In this document: in pieces, positions 55,399 through 64,000 of the stretch
How the letters are laid out: each line of letters starts with the position of its first letter
How positions within the stretch are numbered: the stretch's first letter is position 1
Assembly: GCF_002929275.1 (NCBI RefSeq)
Contig: NZ_PJIK01000002.1
Coordinates: 311,958 to 375,957, forward strand
DNA from: Arthrobacter sp. ZGTC131
GTDB taxonomy: Bacteria; Actinomycetota; Actinomycetes; Actinomycetales; Micrococcaceae
Reading direction: 5' to 3'
Length of the DNA: 64,000 nt
Position numbers and translations under genes: made by a program
Notes under the pieces: model-generated
What the model was told of the DNA's origin: nothing
The model's database searches: none
What the model saw: the letters and a program-made list of their open reading frames with translations, nothing else

Positions 55399-55887
55399 GT
55401 GAAACCGATCCTTGGCCAGCTGAAAAAGAACCGCACCAAGATCTGGGTGGGTGCCGTAACGCTCCTTCTGGTCTTCTACCTGGTGGTGTCTTTCCAGCGC
55501 TCGGTGCTCCTGCTGATGGATGCGGAACCAGTGGCCAAGGCCATTGGGGCTGCGTACCTGGTCCTGCCGGTCATCGGCGCGTGGGCGCTGATCCGCGAAT
55601 TGCTGTTCGGCGCCCGCACCGAACAGATGGCCCGCGTGCTCGAAGCCGAAGGCGGCCTGCCGGTGGACAACCTTCCCCGCACCCCCGCCGGGCGGATTGT
55701 CCGTTCCGCGGCGGACCAGGAATTTGAGAAGTACCGCGCTGAGGCAGAAGCTGCCCCGGACGACTGGCGGTCATGGTTCAGGCTCAGCTGCGCCTACGAC
55801 GCCGCTGGTGACCGCAAGCGCGCGCGTTCCTCCATGCGGGACGCGGTGCGGCTGTTCCAGGCCTCCAAGGGCGCCCTTACGCGGTAG
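55399..55887 (+). CDS. Two-helix membrane protein with TPR-like C-terminus
   Basis: 162 residues, starting at GTG six bases after dapB. Two membrane helices (IWVGAVTLLLVFYLVVSF; AIGAAYLVLPVIGAWALI) are followed by a cytosolic part whose end (WRSWFRLSCAYDAAGDRKRARSSMRDAVRLF) looks like a single tetratricopeptide unit. A protein of this type next to dapB is familiar from Arthrobacter relatives, but I know no function. Confidence 0.72.
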   Translation: MKPILGQLKKNRTKIWVGAVTLLLVFYLVVSFQRSVLLLMDAEPVAKAIGAAYLVLPVIGAWALIRELLFGARTEQMARVLEAEGGLPVDNLPRTPAGRIVRSAADQEFEKYRAEAEAAPDDWRSWFRLSCAYDAAGDRKRARSSMRDAVRLFQASKGALTR

Positions 55888-55920
55888 CTCCTGACCTAGC
55901 TCCTGGTGCGGTAGCTCCTG
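55881..55920. repeat. Short direct repeats after the dapB-linked membrane protein gene
   Basis: GCGGTAGCTCCTG occurs at 55881-55893 and 55908-55920, with a third TAGCTCCTG at 55897-55905. The first copy contains the stop codon of the upstream gene. Confidence 0.5.
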
Positions 55921-55937
55921 GCGCGCTAGCGCAGGCG

Positions 55938-57170
55938 TTACCGGATCCCCGCCGGCTGGTGCCGTCCCACCTGGTTGGCGGCGTGTCCGAGCCATTCGAG
56001 CGGCCCGCGCCACTTCAGGACCGCGAAGACCATCCCGATCAGGACCGCCAAAGCGGCATGGGCGAAGTACATTCCGTCCTCGGTCCATCCGGCCGGCAGG
56101 GGCTTGAGGTGGAACGACGCCACGACGCACACGTGAACCGTGTACAGGGACAGCGTCATGGCCCCGGCGCCGCGCAGCGGAAGCAGCAGGTCCAAGGCCA
56201 GCCATTCGCCCAGGCGGCCCACCAGCAGGCACAGCCCGACGACGGCTGCCGCTACTCCGCTCGTATGCAGCAGGTCCAGGGTGGTCCCGGAGTGGGGTGC
56301 GCTGCTGGCCAGCCACCACCATGAACCTTCCTGCCGGACGCCGGCCAGGTTGACCTGGAGAAGGCTGTCCAGCGGGTAGTTCGGATCCGTCAGCATGGCC
56401 TGCAGGGCGTCCCGCCCGCCCCACGCTTCCATCGCCGCCGTACCCAGGACTTTTGAGAAGGCGGCCACCGCGGTGCCGCCGGCCAGCAGGAGTACCGGCA
56501 CCGCCGCCGTCGCCAACGCCAACCGGCCAATGATGAGGCCCACCAGCAGATACGAAAGCCACTGGAACACCGGATAGTAGCCCGTCAGGAACAGGTCGCC
56601 CAGAAGTTGGCCGGGAGTGGACAGATCCTCCCAGCCAGGGTTGTGGTTCAGCTGCAGGGGCGGATCCGCGGCCATGAGCCAAGGCCGCAGCAGGAATGCG
56701 ATCACGGGCGAGCCCAGGATCCAGCCGGCGGCCCAGGCACAGAGTGCTTTCAGCTGCAGCCCGATAAATGGCAGGACGCACAGGAAGAGAACGGCGTAAT
56801 GGACCAGGATCACCGCCACGTTGACCTCAAGCCCGCCGAGTGCCAGGCCGACGACGGCAATGACCAGGGCGCGCAGGGCGATGCCCCGCCGTGCCGCCGC
56901 TAGGGCACTCCCCTCGAGGGGCCGCTGCTTGCCGGTGGACAGGGCAATCCCGATTCCCGCAAGAACGGCGAAGAGGGCCGCTGCCCGGCCGGAGAAGGTG
57001 AGGCCGATCCAGGTCGGTGTCAGCGCAGCGTCGGATTCGAACGTCGGAATAAGGTGGGTGGCCATCATTCCCAGGAGGGCGAGGCCGCGGGCGGCGTCTA
57101 TGCCCGCAAGCCGGCCGGCTGCGGCGCCTTTCTTGGTTCCGGACGATGCAGCCGTGCTCCGCGAGGTCAT
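55938..57170 (-). CDS. Polytopic membrane protein of the heparan-alpha-glucosaminide acetyltransferase-like / DUF418 type
   Basis: 410 residues with about ten membrane helices. The first helix GRLAGIDAARGLALLGMMATHLIP holds the conserved Asp/Arg and His typical of these acyltransferase-like proteins (DUF1624/DUF418). The C-terminal LPLRGAGAMTLSLYTVHVCV segment matches the DUF418 pattern. It probably moves an acyl group across or at the membrane; the substrate is unknown. GACGAT ends six bases before the ATG, a weak leaderless-type promoter. Confidence 0.75.
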   Translation of the reverse strand: MTSRSTAASSGTKKGAAAGRLAGIDAARGLALLGMMATHLIPTFESDAALTPTWIGLTFSGRAAALFAVLAGIGIALSTGKQRPLEGSALAAARRGIALRALVIAVVGLALGGLEVNVAVILVHYAVLFLCVLPFIGLQLKALCAWAAGWILGSPVIAFLLRPWLMAADPPLQLNHNPGWEDLSTPGQLLGDLFLTGYYPVFQWLSYLLVGLIIGRLALATAAVPVLLLAGGTAVAAFSKVLGTAAMEAWGGRDALQAMLTDPNYPLDSLLQVNLAGVRQEGSWWWLASSAPHSGTTLDLLHTSGVAAAVVGLCLLVGRLGEWLALDLLLPLRGAGAMTLSLYTVHVCVVASFHLKPLPAGWTEDGMYFAHAALAVLIGMVFAVLKWRGPLEWLGHAANQVGRHQPAGIR

Positions 57171-57260
57171 AATGCGATCGTCTCACATCTGGCTATGACG
57201 CTTTTCCCACCTTCCCCGTTGGTCCGCCGGGACCGGATGAACGGTGGATCGAACCAGGCC

Positions 57261-57289
57261 TTGTATTCGAACATATGTTCGAATACTAT
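57261..57289 (+). promoter_or_regulatory. LexA-type SOS box inside a leaderless promoter
   Basis: A perfect 24-bp palindrome spans 57263-57286, with core CGAACATATGTTCG, matching the Gram-positive/actinobacterial LexA box CGAAC-N4-GTTCG. The -35 TTGTAT (57261-57266) and -10 TACTAT (57284-57289) are 17 bp apart and the box fills the space between them. The -10 ends seven bases before the ATG at 57297. A bound LexA would block the promoter. Confidence 0.85.
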
Positions 57290-57296
57290 CGGCTGC

Positions 57297-57707
57297 ATGA
57301 ACAACTCTTCCAGGCATACGTTAGGGCGCGGGTCCGACAATCGCGGGGACTCGGATAAGCCCGCGCACACCGCTGCGCACACCGCCCCGCCGGCGCATGG
57401 CAGGTCAGGGCACGGCACTGGGGGGCCGCTGAAGGCGATGAGCCCCGGCGTTGTGGACTACCTGTTCAGGCAACTCGTCGCCGGCGAGCCCGCCGAGGAC
57501 TTGCAGTGGAGCAGCGAGGGAATCGAGCTCTCGGCCCAGGTTCCCGGGGCGGAGCTGGCGCGCCGGCTCGCCGAAACGGACCTTGACGCGCTGACGCCCA
57601 CGGAACTGTTCCACTACGTCCGGGCCGCTCAGCGGCTCGCCAGCTGGGCGGAGTCCCTGCGGGAAGCGGCGGTCGAACGCTACTGCGCGGGGACGGACCC
57701 CGCCTAG
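57297..57707 (+). CDS. Small DUF222-like protein under LexA control
   Basis: 136 residues. The N-terminal 45 residues are Thr/His/Gly-rich and probably disordered (HTLGRGSDNRGDSDKPAHTA). The rest (VDYLFRQLVAGEPAEDLQW, ARRLAETDLDALTPTELFHYVRAAQRLASWAESLREAAV) resembles the start of the DUF222 domain in 13E12/HNH endonuclease proteins, but no DUF222 remainder or HNH nuclease follows. It may be a free-standing partner or a remnant; the intact SOS promoter argues for use. Start ATG 57297, no ribosome-binding site. The family link is moderate. Confidence 0.65.
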   Translation: MNNSSRHTLGRGSDNRGDSDKPAHTAAHTAPPAHGRSGHGTGGPLKAMSPGVVDYLFRQLVAGEPAEDLQWSSEGIELSAQVPGAELARRLAETDLDALTPTELFHYVRAAQRLASWAESLREAAVERYCAGTDPA

Positions 57708-57716
57708 GATGGAGGC

Positions 57717-58490
57717 GTGACCCCAGCACTGACCGTGACCGCCGTCCAGTACCGGGCCTTGGAGGGCGGTATTGCAGGCAACGTGCCCGAGCATGTCGGC
57801 CTTATCGAGGATGCCGATTCCCACGGTGCCAGGCTGGTGGTCTTCCCAGAACTTTCCCTCACGGGCTACAACCTGCCGCTCCTTGGCGACGGGGATCAGT
57901 GGCTGGCGCCGGGCGACGCCCGTTTGGGTCCCATCAGGGAGATCTGCCGGCGGACAGGAATTACCGCGGTGGTCGGCGCAGCCTTTCGCGAAGGGGACGG
58001 CACGCCGCGGCTGGCGTCTTTGGCCCTCCACCCCGACGGCACCGCCGACGTCGGCTTTAAGACGCATCTCCACGGAGACGAGGCGTCCCTGTTCTCCGCC
58101 GGGCCGGGGCCGGCCATCCTGGAGATCGACGGCTGGAAGATTGCCTTGGCCATTTGCTTCGACGCGGCCCATCCCGCCCACTCGGGCACGGCCGCGGACG
58201 CCGGCGCCGACGTCTACGCCGTATCGGCGCTCTATACAGAGGGGGAGGGGCACCGCTTGGGGCTGCACCTGGGTGCGCGGGCCATGGACAACCGGATATA
58301 CACGCTGCTGGCCAACCTCGGAGGCCGGACAGCGTTGGGGCCGTCCTGCGGTCTCAGCGGTTTCTGGGGCCCGGACGGACTGCCAATGCAGCATGCCTCC
58401 GGGACCGGAACGGAAGTGGTCACTGCAGTGCTGCGGCGGGGTCCCCTCGAACGGTACCGGAACGAACCGTACCGGCACGCCGCAGGCTGA
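57717..58490 (+). CDS. Nitrilase-superfamily carbon-nitrogen hydrolase
   Basis: 257 residues. Catalytic triad: Glu in VVFPELSLTGYNLP, Lys in VGFKTHLHGDEASLF, and Cys in IALAICFDAAHPAHS. It probably hydrolyses an amide or nitrile; the substrate is unknown. TAGGAT (57705-57710) ends six bases before GTG 57717 and includes the stop codon of the upstream gene. The bases between (GGAGGC) also look like a ribosome-binding site. It may be read both from its own promoter and from the SOS promoter. Confidence 0.85.
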   Translation: MTPALTVTAVQYRALEGGIAGNVPEHVGLIEDADSHGARLVVFPELSLTGYNLPLLGDGDQWLAPGDARLGPIREICRRTGITAVVGAAFREGDGTPRLASLALHPDGTADVGFKTHLHGDEASLFSAGPGPAILEIDGWKIALAICFDAAHPAHSGTAADAGADVYAVSALYTEGEGHRLGLHLGARAMDNRIYTLLANLGGRTALGPSCGLSGFWGPDGLPMQHASGTGTEVVTAVLRRGPLERYRNEPYRHAAG

Positions 58491-58585
58491 CGCCGCGGGA
58501 GCGGGCCCGGCGTTTTCCGGAATTTGACGATCATCACGTGCCGGCCATTGTCCTAACTTGCAGGTGACAGGGTAACGTTTTTCCC

Positions 58586-59494
58586 ATGGCTGACACTTCC
58601 GCGAACATTCCCGCTCTTGGTACCCTCGTGACCGCCATGGTCACGCCCTTCACCAAGGACGGCAAAGTGGACTACCAGCAGGCGGCGGAGCTCGCCAGCA
58701 AGCTCGTCGACGACGGCTGCGACGGCTTGGTGGTCACGGGGACCACCGGCGAAACCTCCACACTCACCGACGAGGAAAACCTCGGAATGTTCCGCGCCGT
58801 CAAGGATGCCGTCGGCGGACGGGCCAGCATCATCGCCGGCACCGGGACCAACGACACTGCCCACTCCGTGCACCTTTCCCAGCAGGCGGCCGCGCTCGGC
58901 GTTGACGGCCTCCTGCTCGTCACGCCGTACTACAACAAGCCCAGCCAGGCAGGCGTCCGCGCACACTTCGAGACCGTCGCGTCCTCAACGGACGTGCCCG
59001 TCATGCTCTATGACATCCCGGGACGCTCCTCCATCGCGATCGCGCCCGACACCATGATCCGTCTTGCGCAGCACCCCAACATCGTCGCCGTCAAGGACGC
59101 CAAGGCCGATTTCGCCGCCGCAACCCGCGTCATGGCCGAGACCGACCTCCTTTTCTACTCCGGCGACGACGGACTGACCCTTCCCTGGATGGCCCTGGGT
59201 GCGGTGGGACTGGTGGGCGTCACCACCCATGTCGCCACCCGCCGCTTCCGGGAACTGATCGACGCCGTCAATGCGAACGACCTCGGAACGGCCCGCAAGA
59301 TCAACTTCGAACTTGAGCCCGTGGTCCGTGCCACCATGACCCGCGTCCAGGGCGCCGTTGCGGCCAAACAGATTCTTAAATGGCAGGGAGTCCTGCCCAA
59401 CTCGGTTGTCCGTTTGCCCCTCGTGGAGCCGGACGAAGCCGAGATCGAAATCATCCGCGAGGATTTGGCGGAAGGAGGGCTGGTCTTTTCCTGA
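58586..59494 (+). CDS. dapA: 4-hydroxy-tetrahydrodipicolinate synthase
   Basis: 302 residues, TIM barrel. Condenses pyruvate with aspartate semialdehyde for lysine and cell-wall diaminopimelate. Signatures: TGTTGETSTLTDEE, VTPYYNKPSQAGVRAHF, MLYDIPGRSSIAI and the Schiff-base lysine in IVAVKDAKADF. TAACGT ends seven bases before ATG 58586 with only TTTTCCC between, so leaderless. The order dapA-rnj-ftsK is conserved in actinobacteria. Confidence 0.97.
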   Translation: MADTSANIPALGTLVTAMVTPFTKDGKVDYQQAAELASKLVDDGCDGLVVTGTTGETSTLTDEENLGMFRAVKDAVGGRASIIAGTGTNDTAHSVHLSQQAAALGVDGLLLVTPYYNKPSQAGVRAHFETVASSTDVPVMLYDIPGRSSIAIAPDTMIRLAQHPNIVAVKDAKADFAAATRVMAETDLLFYSGDDGLTLPWMALGAVGLVGVTTHVATRRFRELIDAVNANDLGTARKINFELEPVVRATMTRVQGAVAAKQILKWQGVLPNSVVRLPLVEPDEAEIEIIREDLAEGGLVFS

Positions 59495-59536
59495 CGGACT
59501 GAGACCGGCACTCTTCCGCCTGGAAAGAAGTGCATT

Positions 59537-61228
59537 ATGACCCAAGTAGCCCTACCCGGCCTCGTCACGCCTCCCCGCCTTCCCCAAGGCACCCTGCGGA
59601 TCGTTCCGCTCGGCGGGCTCGGCGAGATCGGCCGCAACATGGCTGTGTTCGAAATCGACGGCAAGCTGCTCATCGTCGACTGCGGCGTCCTCTTCCCTGA
59701 GGAAACGCAGCCCGGCGTCGACCTGATCCTGCCCGATTTCTCCTACATCGAGAACCGGCTGGACGACATTGTCGCCGTCGTCCTGACCCATGGCCACGAG
59801 GACCACATCGGCGCTGTGCCGTACCTGCTCCGGCTCCGCAATGACATCCCGCTGGTGGGATCGCAGCTGACGCTCGCCCTCATCGAGGCGAAGCTGCAGG
59901 AACACCGAATCAAGCCGTACACCCTTACCGTTGTCGAAGGACAAGTAGAGAAGTTCGGCCCGTTCGAATGCGAGTTCGTGGCCGTCAACCACTCGATTCC
60001 CGATGCCCTGGCCGTCTTCCTCCGCACTGCGGGCGGAACCGTCCTGCACACCGGCGACTTCAAGATGGATCAGCTGCCGCTGGACGGCCGGATTACTGAC
60101 CTCCGCCACTTTGCCCGCCTCGGCGAAGAGGGCGTGGACCTGTTCATGTCCGACTCCACCAACGCCGACGTTCCCGGTTTCACCACCGCGGAAAAGGAAA
60201 TCGGCCCCACCCTGGAACGGCTTTTCGGACAGGCCAGCAAGCGCATCATCGTGGCTTCGTTCTCGTCGCACGTGCACCGCGTCCAGCAGGTCCTGGATGC
60301 CGCCGGAAAGCACAACCGCAAAGTTGCCTTTGTGGGCCGCTCCATGGTCCGCAATATGGCCATCGCCGCGAAACTGGGCTACCTGGACGTGCCGGACGGC
60401 ATCCTCGTGGACGTCAAGAACATCGGGAACCTTCCCGACAACCGCGTGGTGCTCATGTCCACCGGCTCCCAGGGTGAGCCGATGGCCGCGCTGTCCCGCA
60501 TGGCCAACGGCGACCACCCGGTGGTGGTGGGCGAGGGCGACACCGTCATCCTGGCGTCAAGCCTCATCCCGGGCAACGAGAACGCTGTCTTCCGCATCAT
60601 CAACGGCCTGTTGAAGCTGGGTGCGGACGTCATCCACAAGGGCAACGCCAAGGTGCACGTGTCCGGCCATGCCGCGGCGGGCGAGCTGCTCTACTGCTAC
60701 AACATCCTCGAGCCGCTCAACGCCATGCCCGTGCACGGCGAGACCCGCCACCTGATCGCCAACGGAAAAATCGCCGAGGAGTCGGGCGTGCCGGAGGCGA
60801 GCATCCTGCTGGCGGACAACGGCACCGTAATTGACCTCAGGGACCACCAGGCCGACGTCGTGGGCCAGGTCGAGGTCGGGTTCGTCTACGTGGACGGCTC
60901 CAGCGTGGGCGAAATCACCGACGCCGACCTCAAGGACCGCCGCGTCCTGGGCGATGAAGGCTTCATCTCCATCATCACGGTCATCAACCGCGCCACCGGA
61001 AAAGTGGTCTCCGGGCCGGAAATCCACGCCCGCGGCGTCGCAGAAGATGACTCGGTTTTCGACGACATCATCCCCAAGATCAACGCTGCGCTGGAAGAAG
61101 CCGTCCTCAACCGCACGGACCACACCACGCATCAGCTGCAGCAGGTTGTCCGCCGAGTGGTGGGAACCTGGGTCAACCGCAAGCTCCGCCGCAAGCCGAT
61201 GATCATCCCTGTGGTCCTGGAAGCCTAA
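59537..61228 (+). CDS. rnj: Ribonuclease J
   Basis: 563 residues. Beta-lactamase fold with metal motif HGHEDHIG (85-92), VAVNHSIPDALAV and HTGDFKMD, a beta-CASP domain with SSHVHRVQQVL and HVSGHAAAGEL, and a C-terminal domain. It has 5'-to-3' exonuclease and endonuclease activity in mRNA decay and rRNA processing. An AAAGAAG site precedes the ATG. With PNPase at 43959 it covers both directions of RNA decay in this window. Confidence 0.95.
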   Translation: MTQVALPGLVTPPRLPQGTLRIVPLGGLGEIGRNMAVFEIDGKLLIVDCGVLFPEETQPGVDLILPDFSYIENRLDDIVAVVLTHGHEDHIGAVPYLLRLRNDIPLVGSQLTLALIEAKLQEHRIKPYTLTVVEGQVEKFGPFECEFVAVNHSIPDALAVFLRTAGGTVLHTGDFKMDQLPLDGRITDLRHFARLGEEGVDLFMSDSTNADVPGFTTAEKEIGPTLERLFGQASKRIIVASFSSHVHRVQQVLDAAGKHNRKVAFVGRSMVRNMAIAAKLGYLDVPDGILVDVKNIGNLPDNRVVLMSTGSQGEPMAALSRMANGDHPVVVGEGDTVILASSLIPGNENAVFRIINGLLKLGADVIHKGNAKVHVSGHAAAGELLYCYNILEPLNAMPVHGETRHLIANGKIAEESGVPEASILLADNGTVIDLRDHQADVVGQVEVGFVYVDGSSVGEITDADLKDRRVLGDEGFISIITVINRATGKVVSGPEIHARGVAEDDSVFDDIIPKINAALEEAVLNRTDHTTHQLQQVVRRVVGTWVNRKLRRKPMIIPVVLEA

Positions 61229-61230
61229 AC

Positions 61231-61276
61231 GGGCTTCGCGGGGCTGGCGGCGAAGGCGAACACAGCCCCGAAAGCC
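61231..61276 (+). terminator. Possible terminator hairpin after rnj
   Basis: GGCTTCGCGGGGCT (61231-61244) can pair with AGCCCCGAAAGCC (61264-61276) with small bulges around a long loop. Weak compared with the others. Confidence 0.35.
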
Positions 61277-61321
61277 TGTAAATCCGCGGATCCGGGGCCC
61301 GGGTGGAGTACCGTGGCACAT

Positions 61322-64000
<2,679 letters not shown>

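Overview
The window is a high-GC actinobacterial chromosome segment. I infer the family Micrococcaceae (Arthrobacter/Pseudarthrobacter type) from gene order, codon use and protein sequences recalled from that group. It is almost fully coding. I see no tRNA or rRNA gene, insertion sequence, prophage or CRISPR array. Gene order follows the actinobacterial core backbone (dxr-rip-ispG-proS, rimP-nusA-rnpM-infB-rbfA, truB-ribF-rpsO-pnp-M16 peptidase, dapB-dapA-rnj-ftsK), with accessory genes placed between the core blocks.

Region 1 (1-10651) is branched-chain amino acid, mainly leucine, catabolism. It holds the end of a branched-chain keto-acid dehydrogenase E1 beta gene, its E2 gene, a TetR regulator, and a divergent eight-gene operon: acyl-CoA carboxylase beta and alpha, acyl-CoA dehydrogenase, both subunits of a 3-oxoacid CoA-transferase, a MaoC-type hydratase and a CitE-type lyase. 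The layout matches the M. tuberculosis Rv2495c-Rv2506 region. The last two genes fit the route that uses a MaoC hydratase and a CitE-like (R)-HMG-CoA lyase instead of the classical crotonase and HMG-CoA lyase. Two matching 16-bp inverted repeats in the divergent promoter are probably the TetR operators.

Region 2 (10710-28109) has a lipase-maturation-factor-like membrane protein, two TauE/SafE permeases, the isoprenoid genes dxr and ispG around a site-2 protease, a SatD-like/membrane-protein pair with its own promoter, proS, a PLP decarboxylase, an antibiotic-kinase-like protein, a spore-photoproduct-lyase-like radical SAM protein, a VIT1-type transporter and a DUF4439 protein.

Region 3 (28215-47738) carries the translation and RNA genes rimP, nusA, rnpM, infB, rbfA, truB, ribF, rpsO and pnp, then an M16 peptidase. 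Between them lie a secreted beta-propeller protein, guanine deaminase, an aminotransferase, small membrane proteins, a DUF937 protein and the tryptophan-degrading kynA-kynU pair.

Region 4 (47867-54531) is mostly a molybdenum-cofactor cluster: moaD-moaA on one strand, and a membrane-anchored sulfite-oxidase-like enzyme followed by moeA, moaC, mogA and moaE on the other. The last part (54635-64000) holds dapB, a small membrane protein, an acyltransferase-like membrane protein, a LexA-controlled small DUF222-like gene, a nitrilase-family hydrolase, dapA, ribonuclease J and ftsK, which runs off the window end.

A recurring feature is a TANNNT-type -10 hexamer ending exactly 6 or 7 bases before the start codon, without a convincing Shine-Dalgarno site. 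About sixteen genes show it, which points to widespread leaderless transcription.
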